The notes below the pieces were generated by a model that ran no database searches, had not been told where the DNA came from, and saw only the letters and a list, made by a program, of their open reading frames with translations. From Tannerella sp. (GTDB taxonomy: Bacteria; Bacteroidota; Bacteroidia; Bacteroidales; Tannerellaceae): a stretch of 11,553 nucleotides of DNA. Positions 5,952-11,553 of the stretch are shown in pieces; position 1 is the first letter of the stretch, and every line of letters begins with the position of its first letter. The position numbers were made by a program, and so were the translations under genes. The stretch spans positions 1-11,553 of the forward strand of contig JAIRXI010000285.1 in NCBI GenBank assembly GCA_031268395.1. The letters are read 5' to 3'.

Positions 5952-8900
5952 ATGACGGGAAAAGAAATCCTCAACTATCGAATCGAACGCCTGCTCGGCC
6001 GTGGCGGAATGGGCAGCGTATACCTGGCCGTAAACAAAAACATGAATCAGAAAGTAGCCGTCAAGGTGCTGAACGCGCACTATGCCGACAGCGAAACGGT
6101 TCGCCGCCGTTTTCGCGAAGAGGCCGACATGCTCTGCCGGCTCGACCATCCGCACATCGTCAAGTTCCTGAACTACGTGGAAAACGCCGACGGCATGTTT
6201 CTCATCATGGAATACGTCGACGGCATCACGCTCGAAGAGTTCATCACATCCAAAAACGGGCTGATCGTGGAAGCACGCGCCCGCGACCTGTTCGACCAGA
6301 TACTGGATGCCTTTACCTGTGCACACAAGAGGGATGTGGTGCACTGCGACATCAAACCGGCCAACATCATCCTGACCGGCGACAGGGAGGGCCACATCAT
6401 CGTCAAGGTGCTCGACTTCGGCATCGCCAAAATCATCTCCGAATCCGACCGGGACGAAGCCGGCATGATCGTCGGCACGCCCTCGTACATGAGCCCCGAA
6501 CAGGTCGAAGGACGCCCGCTCGACGCCCGCTCGGACATCTATTCGCTCGGCGTACTGCTCCACCAGATGCTCACCGGCTCGGCGCCTTACGACTCCACCA
6601 CCCTCTCGGAAGCGGAAATACACGACAAGGTGCTCTCCGAACCCCTCGCCCGGATGAAGGAATTTTATCCCTACATATCCGACAAGGCCCAGAAAATCGT
6701 CGACCGCGCCGTGGCGAAAAAACCGGACGACCGTTTCCGCAACTGCGCCGAATTTCGCAAAGCCTGGCACGATGCGTTCCCCGCGCCCGTCCCCCCGACG
6801 CTCAAATACGCCGCTGCCGCCGCGCTCGTCCTGCTCCTCGGCGCCGGCGCAATGATCTGGGACTATCACCGCACCAAAGTCTGCTACTACAAGGATTATG
6901 TCGAAGTATGGGGCGTCCCCCGCGGCATTCACAAACTCGGCAAATCCGAATTCCGGCATCGCGCGGCAAGCTACCGCTTCGAATACAGGGCGCGCAAACT
7001 GCAAACACTGGCGCGCGTCAACAGCCGGGGAAACGTCGTGGAAGACACCGAATCCGAACGGTCGGACAGACCCGTAAATGCCGCGTTCCGGTACAGAGAA
7101 AACGGCCACATCGATCACGTCCTCTACCTGAACGGAAACGGAAAAACGCTCTTTAAAAAACTGTACAATGAACGGGACGGTAAAATCAACATGCTCACCT
7201 TTCAGTATGATGACGAATACGGAACGGAAAAACGGCTGCCCGAAGACATGACCGGTTATGTCAAACCTTACGACGAAACGGCCGACCGCGGACAAATCTC
7301 CCGCTTCGCACTGGAATTTGACGCAAACGGCTTCGTATCGTCCATCCACTACCGCAGCGAAAATTTTCCGGCGGGAGACGGCGAACGCATCTACGGCAAA
7401 AGATACGAAAGAGACGAAAAGGGAAGAATAATCAGAGAATACTGCCTGGCTCGCAACGATTCGGTGAAAGCCACCTCCTGGGGACTGGGCATCAAACAGT
7501 TTAAATACGACGACCGGGACGACTGGATCGAAGCCGTCTATCTCACCCCCGACGGCTCTCCGTCCTGCGACGCAAAAGACGGCGTCTGCGTCTATGCAAT
7601 GGAATACGACAATTACGGGAATACGGTTTGCGCGCTTCACAAATCGCCCGACGGCGAAAACCTGATGCTGCCCGAAAGAAACGGCGTGGCAGGCCTCCGA
7701 CAGAAATATGACCGGGAAGGCAACCTGATCGAAACCGTCTTTCTGGGAACGGACAAAAAACCCGCCTGCCCGAAAAACAGCGACGTGTACAAAAATACGG
7801 GAAACATATATGCCGGCGTGCGCTACGAATACGATGACCGCGGATACGTGAACCGCGAAACGTATATCGACGAAAACGGCCTCCCGACCGCCTCGCGCAA
7901 CGGCAACGCCATCACCGTCCGCAAAAACGACACAAAAGGCAATCCTCTCGAAATACAGTATCTCGACATCGACAACCTCCCCTGCGAAACGACCGGCGGA
8001 TATGCAAAACTGGTGATGGAATACGATTCGCCGGGGAATCACCTCTCCTCGTTCTACTACGGTGCCAACGACCTCCTCTGTATCTCCGGCGAAGGAATTG
8101 CCGGATACAGATGGGAATACAACGACCTGAACAGGATTGTGAAAGTGACAGGCTACGGAACCGACCGCCTGCCCGCCGAAGACCTCAACGGCATAATCGT
8201 CTGCAAATACGAATACGACATATACGGAAACCAGACGAAATGCAGCTTTTACGACGCCGGCGAAAAAAATCTCAAATTAAGCGACGAAGGAATTGCCGGC
8301 TGGAAATCCACCTGCGAAAACGGCCGCGAAACGCAGCGCGCCTTCTTCGACGAAAACGAAAACCCGACGTCCGGCTACCTGAAATACGCCAGCCGCGAAA
8401 CCGCCTGCGACGAAATGGGAAACATACTGAAAATACGGTATTACGACACGAAAAAAAATCTCACCCTCTCGCCTGACGGCTGTGCCGGATTCGACTATAA
8501 ATACGACGACCGGGGAAATACGACCGAAACGGCCCGCATCGGCGAAGACGGCAAATACCAACCCGGATACCTGATCGTCAAAAGCACGTACGACCCGTCC
8601 GACAACGAAACGGAACGCGCCCTGTACGACTCCGGCCATCAGCCCGCCCTCAACACGTCCGGCTACCACAAAGTGCGGCGGACATACGACAGCCGCAAGC
8701 AGATACTGGAAGAACGCTATCTGGGAAAGGAAGACAACCGTCCGGTGGCGCTCGCCGGCTCCAGCGTGGCCATCATCCGCTACGAGTACGATCCGAAAGG
8801 AAACGTCATCCGCCAGTCCTGGTTCAACACCTCGGATCATCCCACCGCCGGAAGCGAAGGCTATGCCGTCCGCAAAAACGAATATGACGCGATGGGACGC

Positions 8901-9779
8901 CTCGTCCGGCAAACCTATTTCGACGAAAACGGCGCACCCACCCGTCCGTCCGTCTTCGTGCCCGAAGGACTGGCCGGATACGACAAATGGGGAAACAGGA
9001 ACTACATCGCCTCGGCAGACGGCTCCGGACGGACGATCGACAATCCCCATACCGGCTGGGCCATACGGCGCAGTGAATACGACATGCACGGCAACCTGCT
9101 CTCCGAATCCTGGTACGACAAAAACGATAAACCCTGCACGGAGAAAAACACCGGAGCCGCCAAAGTCGAATACACCTGCAACCGGCAGGGAAAACGAACC
9201 GAAACCCGCTACTACGATACGGACGGTGCACCGAGAAAAAACAACCATGCCGTCGAACGCGCCCTGTACGACGAGCGGGGACGGATCATCGAAACGGCCG
9301 TGTACGACCATTCCGGTCAGGCCGTCGACAGCCGCGCCGGATTCCACAAAGTAATCCATACCTACGATGAACAGGGAAATCCGCAGTACCGCAAATACTA
9401 CACGGCCGCAAACCGCCTGCTGGCCACAACCGTCTACGACAGGCAGAGCGACGAATGGAAATCTCCGTCCGTCAACGCCGCCCCCGAATCCTGGCGCGAA
9501 TACTGGAAAAAGGGAATGGCCGAATGTCCGTATGCCGACCCTGAAAACGGCATCGAAGTATCGTCCGTCGCCCTGACTGCCGACGGATGCGAAATTACCG
9601 TCCGTTTTCCGGAAGTATCCAGATACGACATCTCGGAAGCCGACCTGGAAATCTGGAAAACAACAGCGGGCAAATTTGCCCGCCAACAGAAGCAGGCGTC
9701 CGGAATGCCCGCCAAAACCCGCCTGACCATCATAGCGCTCGACCGGGCAAAAAGAGAATTATTCCGCATAACCAATTAA
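5952..9779 (+). CDS. Transmembrane Ser/Thr kinase with large YD/RHS-like repeat ectodomain
   Basis: 1275 aa. The kinase domain (about 9-272) has Gly loop LGRGGMGSVY (15-24), Lys38, DFG (155-157), GTPSYMSPEQ (175-184) and SDIYSLG (194-200). The catalytic loop reads H131-C132-D133, so the usual Arg of HRD is Cys; the catalytic Asp133, Lys135 and Asn138 remain. A Pro-rich juxtamembrane stretch (277-283) precedes one membrane segment (about 286-304). Outside lies a long region, about 440-1165, of some twenty units of about 32 residues with a YDxxGN...YYDxxGxP...GYA pattern. A non-repeat C-terminal domain follows (about 1166-1275), in which I recognise no family. The layout is that of a receptor kinase, like PASTA or PknD-type kinases but with a different sensor. 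It starts at ATG 5952 behind an A-rich leader, and its stop is one base before a possible start of the next gene. There is no RHS core or toxin end, so I do not call it an Rhs toxin. Confidence 0.9.
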   Translation: MTGKEILNYRIERLLGRGGMGSVYLAVNKNMNQKVAVKVLNAHYADSETVRRRFREEADMLCRLDHPHIVKFLNYVENADGMFLIMEYVDGITLEEFITSKNGLIVEARARDLFDQILDAFTCAHKRDVVHCDIKPANIILTGDREGHIIVKVLDFGIAKIISESDRDEAGMIVGTPSYMSPEQVEGRPLDARSDIYSLGVLLHQMLTGSAPYDSTTLSEAEIHDKVLSEPLARMKEFYPYISDKAQKIVDRAVAKKPDDRFRNCAEFRKAWHDAFPAPVPPTLKYAAAAALVLLLGAGAMIWDYHRTKVCYYKDYVEVWGVPRGIHKLGKSEFRHRAASYRFEYRARKLQTLARVNSRGNVVEDTESERSDRPVNAAFRYRENGHIDHVLYLNGNGKTLFKKLYNERDGKINMLTFQYDDEYGTEKRLPEDMTGYVKPYDETADRGQISRFALEFDANGFVSSIHYRSENFPAGDGERIYGKRYERDEKGRIIREYCLARNDSVKATSWGLGIKQFKYDDRDDWIEAVYLTPDGSPSCDAKDGVCVYAMEYDNYGNTVCALHKSPDGENLMLPERNGVAGLRQKYDREGNLIETVFLGTDKKPACPKNSDVYKNTGNIYAGVRYEYDDRGYVNRETYIDENGLPTASRNGNAITVRKNDTKGNPLEIQYLDIDNLPCETTGGYAKLVMEYDSPGNHLSSFYYGANDLLCISGEGIAGYRWEYNDLNRIVKVTGYGTDRLPAEDLNGIIVCKYEYDIYGNQTKCSFYDAGEKNLKLSDEGIAGWKSTCENGRETQRAFFDENENPTSGYLKYASRETACDEMGNILKIRYYDTKKNLTLSPDGCAGFDYKYDDRGNTTETARIGEDGKYQPGYLIVKSTYDPSDNETERALYDSGHQPALNTSGYHKVRRTYDSRKQILEERYLGKEDNRPVALAGSSVAIIRYEYDPKGNVIRQSWFNTSDHPTAGSEGYAVRKNEYDAMGRLVRQTYFDENGAPTRPSVFVPEGLAGYDKWGNRNYIASADGSGRTIDNPHTGWAIRRSEYDMHGNLLSESWYDKNDKPCTEKNTGAAKVEYTCNRQGKRTETRYYDTDGAPRKNNHAVERALYDERGRIIETAVYDHSGQAVDSRAGFHKVIHTYDEQGNPQYRKYYTAANRLLATTVYDRQSDEWKSPSVNAAPESWREYWKKGMAECPYADPENGIEVSSVALTADGCEITVRFPEVSRYDISEADLEIWKTTAGKFARQQKQASGMPAKTRLTIIALDRAKRELFRITN
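7506..9446 (+). repeat. YD/RHS-like repeat array within the receptor kinase
   Basis: Anchor aromatic-acid pairs of the unit fall at residues 519, 552, 586, 627, 659, 691, 723, 755, 788, 819, 851, 880, 912, 946, 978, 1010, 1043, 1076, 1106 and 1138, giving a period near 32. Two more degenerate units may precede (near 456 and 487). The period is longer than the roughly 20-residue classic YD repeat. The DNA copies have diverged, so the array looks old rather than freshly expanded. Confidence 0.8.
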
Positions 9780-9780
9780 T

Positions 9781-9816
9781 ATGATAGAGATCGGAAAAAG
9801 TTTTTTACAATCATGA
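9781..9816 (+). other. Short leader frame with U UUU UUA slippery heptamer
   Basis: ATG 9781 lies one base after the TAA of the kinase gene and opens an 11-codon frame ending at TGA 9814-9816, which overlaps ATG 9813 of the next gene. Codons AGT TTT TTA (9799-9807) form U UUU UUA in the zero frame. A -1 slip there continues as ACA ATC ATG ATT in the frame of gene 6. The joined N-terminus, MIEIGKSFLTIMICFCLTAG followed by AYA-Q, is a good signal peptide. One extra T in the T6 tract would give the same fusion with Phe for Leu. Alternatives are programmed frameshifting, phase variation, a sequencing error, or initiation at 9813. Confidence 0.6.
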
Positions 9817-10682
9817 TTTGCTTCTGTCTGACGGCAGGAGCGTATGCGCAGGATGCCGCGGCCGGATTGAGCGAAGCGCAGAAAAAGTTTCAGGCCGAAC
9901 TGACGGCATTCCTCAAGGAAGAAGGATTTATCCCTCTGGCCGACGGGAATGACGGAAGTATAGAATTTAAACGCGAAGGCATACTCCACCGGATACAAAT
10001 CCGCGGCGAATCACCCTTCTTCGTCGTGACGGGACGCGACGGGTACGACCTGTCGGGAAAAAACGCATCCGAACGGGCCTGCGCCCTGCAGGCCGGCAAC
10101 GAAACCGGTCTGACGCATGAATCCGTGAAAATCGTCTGCACGGAAAGCGCCGCTCAAATCAAAGTGGAACAGTACACACGCTCCGCAGAAGATTTCAAAT
10201 ACGTCTTCTACTCCAACCTGCGGACGCTCAGCCGCGCCCGCGAAGAGTTCCTCCGCCTCTACGACCGTTGCATCACCACCGTACCGGGCAAGCAGGAGCA
10301 GGCCGTCCCGACGCAGCGGCCGATAAACGAACTGGAACGCATGCGCATGCAATCCCCCGCAATCCACGACCGCTACCTCGCCGGCCACAGGATGGCCCGC
10401 AACGGCCGCATATTCATCATATCCGGCTCCGTCATGACCGTCGCGGGCATTGCCATCCTCGCGACGGATAACGATGATGCGATAACCGTCGGCTCCATCT
10501 GCGCGGGCGGCGGAGTCGGCTTCATCATCGGCGGAAGCATAAATGCAGTCAGGGGAGGCGCCCGCAAGCGGCGCGCCCTGCAGGAATTCAGACACAGCGC
10601 CACCGGCGAAAGAACGGAAGAGGCGCCCCACTTTCAATTCAACCTGGCCGGAAACGGCATAAGACTGGCCTATGTATTCTGA
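9813..10682 (+). CDS. Exported YbjN/type III chaperone-like protein with C-terminal membrane segments
   Basis: 289 aa from ATG 9813. The visible N-terminus, ICFCLTAGAYA then Q, looks like the back half of a signal peptide without its basic start; the missing part probably lies in the frame starting at 9781. Residues about 20-152 form one domain with the rhythm of YbjN and secretion-chaperone folds: amphipathic helix, a (S/N)xI.FK strand pair, ESPFFVVTG, a helix over 85-101, a VKIVC strand, and EDFKYVFYSNLR (126-137). A polar linker and two hydrophobic segments (about 198-216 and 223-245) follow. The end, HFQFNLAGNGIRLAYVF, alternates and finishes in Phe, as in some Bacteroidota outer-membrane proteins. 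The domain is paralogous to the next gene. I infer an envelope protein serving the receptor kinase; its function is unknown. Confidence 0.75.
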   Translation: MICFCLTAGAYAQDAAAGLSEAQKKFQAELTAFLKEEGFIPLADGNDGSIEFKREGILHRIQIRGESPFFVVTGRDGYDLSGKNASERACALQAGNETGLTHESVKIVCTESAAQIKVEQYTRSAEDFKYVFYSNLRTLSRAREEFLRLYDRCITTVPGKQEQAVPTQRPINELERMRMQSPAIHDRYLAGHRMARNGRIFIISGSVMTVAGIAILATDNDDAITVGSICAGGGVGFIIGGSINAVRGGARKRRALQEFRHSATGERTEEAPHFQFNLAGNGIRLAYVF

Positions 10683-10725
10683 TGCCGACGGACTGCACGC
10701 ACCGCAGGAAAAAAAGACACACGCC

Positions 10726-11229
10726 ATGCATGCAGAAAGTCTTTCCCGGATGCTGATCGCCCTCGCCCTCTGCCTCTGCCCGCCGCCCCGCGCGCTGCAG
10801 GCGGCAGAGCAGGCGGATGCACGGCAAAAATTTCGGGAAGAGGTGATGACCTTCCTGAAAGACGAAGGCTTCAGCCCGTCCATGGACGAAGAAGACAATC
10901 GCATAAACTTTAAAAAGGAAGACATTCACTACTGGATTTTCATCAGCGAAGAATCTCCCTTCTTCGTCACCACGGGACGGGCCGGATTCAGCCTGCAGGG
11001 ATCGGACACCCTCGACCGTTCCCGGGCCATGGAAGCATGCAACGAAGTAAACAAAACGAAAAAAGCAGTCAAAATGTACTGCCTCGAACAGTGGGTAGCG
11101 CTCAATATCGAACAGTTCATCCACTCCGCCGAAGAATTTAAATACGTATTCTATTCGAATCTCCGGGTACTGGCAAACGCATACGGTTTTTTCGTGGAGA
11201 AATATAACAATGCGCAAAATGAACGATGA
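10726..11229 (+). CDS. Secreted YbjN/type III chaperone-like protein, paralogue of the preceding gene
   Basis: 167 aa from ATG 10726. An earlier in-frame ATG at 10672 would overlap the preceding gene by 11 nt and add a polar stretch before the signal peptide, so I prefer 10726. The signal peptide is residues 1-26 (hydrophobic LIALALCLC, cleavage after ALQA). The mature part aligns with the preceding protein throughout: KF.EE..TFLK.EGF (35-49), NRINFKKE (58-65), ESPFFVTTGR (76-85), EACNEVNK (103-110), VKMYC (115-119), and a near-identical EEFKYVFYSNLR (136-147). It stops soon after and lacks the linker and membrane segments of its neighbour, so it should be soluble in the periplasm or outside. 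The stop codon lies inside the heptamer array downstream. Fold assignment is moderate; function unknown. Confidence 0.78.
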   Translation: MHAESLSRMLIALALCLCPPPRALQAAEQADARQKFREEVMTFLKDEGFSPSMDEEDNRINFKKEDIHYWIFISEESPFFVTTGRAGFSLQGSDTLDRSRAMEACNEVNKTKKAVKMYCLEQWVALNIEQFIHSAEEFKYVFYSNLRVLANAYGFFVEKYNNAQNER

Positions 11230-11267
11230 ATGATAAACTATGAACGATGAACGATGAACGATGAATG
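11219..11267 (+). repeat. Heptamer array A, seven ATGAACG-type units
   Basis: Seven contiguous 7-mers run as ATGAACG, ATGAATG, ATAAACT, three ATGAACG, ATGAATG. The first two units contain the last codons and stop of the secreted YbjN-like gene, so the array touches coding sequence. Unit number changes would alter the C-terminus of that protein only slightly, because stops occur in the array. Confidence 0.92.
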
Positions 11268-11285
11268 ACACGGCACGGCACGGGC

Positions 11286-11310
11286 CGATATTGCGAAAGC
11301 CGGAATATCG
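11286..11310. other. Small hairpin between the heptamer arrays
   Basis: CGATATT (11286-11292) and AATATCG (11304-11310) are perfect 7-nt inverted repeats with an 11-nt loop. It lies centrally in the 113-nt segment between the two heptamer arrays. No T run follows on the plus strand. On the minus strand, A8 at 11364-11371 becomes a T8 run before the hairpin is reached, so it is not an obvious terminator. Confidence 0.45.
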
Positions 11311-11380
11311 CGCGCTCCGAAAGCAAAATGGAAACCATGTAAAGGCACCTCTAAAAAACTGTCAAAAAAAATCCGTCCCC

Positions 11381-11457
11381 CATTCATCGTTCATCGTTCA
11401 TCGTTCATAGTTCATAGTTCATAGTTCATAGTTAACCATTCATCGTTCATCACTCAC
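11381..11457 (-). repeat. Heptamer array B, eleven CGTTCAT-type units, inverted to array A
   Basis: Eleven contiguous 7-mers start CATTCAT, then three CGTTCAT, three AGTTCAT, AGTTAAC, CATTCAT, CGTTCAT and CACTCAC. They are the reverse complement of array A units. Positions 11381-11408 are an exact reverse complement of 11240-11267 (28 nt). The array runs into the stop codon of the convergent minus-strand gene (11450-11452). Confidence 0.92.
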
Positions 11458-11553
11458 GCCTCCCCAGCTCCACCACCTCCAGGTCCCGGATGTCGGCCCC
11501 GTCGATCGTGAACCGGACAAGGGTGCGTATCTGGTGAACACCGCTTTTCCCTG
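11450..11553 (-). CDS. C-terminal end of an unidentified convergent gene (partial)
   Basis: On the minus strand, the frame read from 11551 to 11450 gives 33 residues, ending RFTIDGADIRDLEVVELGRR then E, followed by TGA (and a second TGA). The codons look like those of the genes here, and the two other minus frames give less protein-like sequence (one is open to the array, the other Pro/Gly/Arg-rich). The alternating hydrophobic pattern suggests a strand-rich end. The rest lies beyond the window, and I cannot name a family. Its stop sits in the heptamer array, so it converges on the signalling operon. Confidence 0.5.
   Translation of the reverse strand, partial: GKSGVHQIRTLVRFTIDGADIRDLEVVELGRRE

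Noticed and set aside
5667..8042. Very long antisense open frame (791 codons) opposite the receptor kinase, and similar long antisense frames elsewhere (2607-4202, 2999-5182, 8277-9686)
   Set aside because: GC-rich codon bias leaves antisense frames open. The translations show no domain, while the plus strand encodes clear kinase, phosphatase and repeat motifs.
5952..9779. Reading the YD-repeat protein as an Rhs/polymorphic toxin
   Set aside because: It has an N-terminal kinase and membrane segment, no RHS core motif, no variable toxin tip and no small immunity gene directly after it.
10694..10728. GGAAAAAAAGACAC before the last plus-strand gene as a further copy of the 5854/5895 repeat
   Set aside because: Similarity is mostly an A run plus GACAC, with a length difference; chance is a sufficient explanation.
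11339..11373. Insertion-sequence end containing GGCACCTCTAAAAAACTG
   Set aside because: It has the look of a conserved mobile-element end, but no partner inverted copy, target duplication or transposase is visible in the window.
11219..11457. CRISPR array
   Set aside because: Units are 7 nt, directly adjacent and without spacers, and no cas gene is present.

Overview
The window carries a compact, one-directional locus for Ser/Thr phospho-signalling across the cell envelope. Its source is most likely a member of the Bacteroidota, probably Bacteroidales; this is inferred, not proven. The clues are GC-rich genes separated by AT-rich spacers, A-rich leaders with mostly no clear Shine-Dalgarno sequence, an FHA protein with an N-terminal Cys/His zinc-ribbon of a style common in that phylum, and secreted YbjN-like proteins.

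Layout. Positions 1-372 are AT-rich and hold no convincing gene, but contain a 29-nt AG dinucleotide tract. Seven plus-strand genes follow: (1) 373-1920, two FHA domains, one membrane segment and a trypsin-like serine protease; (2) 1955-2638, zinc-ribbon plus FHA; (3) 2622-4283, PP2C phosphatase, membrane segment and two extracytoplasmic repeats; (4) 4280-5710, Ser/Thr kinase, FHA and a membrane hairpin; (5) 5952-9779, Ser/Thr kinase, membrane segment and about twenty 32-residue YD/RHS-like repeats; (6) 9813-10682 and (7) 10726-11229, two paralogous exported YbjN/type III chaperone-like proteins. Genes 1-4 are very tightly packed (34-nt gap, 17-nt overlap, 4-nt overlap). Genes 5-7 form a second packed group behind a 241-nt spacer rich in inverted and direct repeats. 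A convergent minus-strand gene enters from the right end (only its last 33 codons are visible). Between it and gene 7 lie two heptamer-repeat arrays in inverted orientation.

How the parts may work together (inference). Two kinases write and one PP2C erases phosphothreonine in the cytoplasm, while four FHA domains (two in gene 1, one each in genes 2 and 4) read it. Kinase 5, the phosphatase and the FHA-protease are each predicted to cross the inner membrane once, placing a YD-repeat array, a tandem repeat module and a protease in the periplasm. The two secreted YbjN-like proteins could be ligands, substrates or chaperones of that side. I do not recognise this exact combination as a named system.

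The most unusual local signal is at the start of gene 6. The ATG one base after the gene 5 stop opens a short frame that meets U UUU UUA in the correct phase for a -1 shift. A -1 shift, or one extra T, would supply the missing front of the gene 6 signal peptide.
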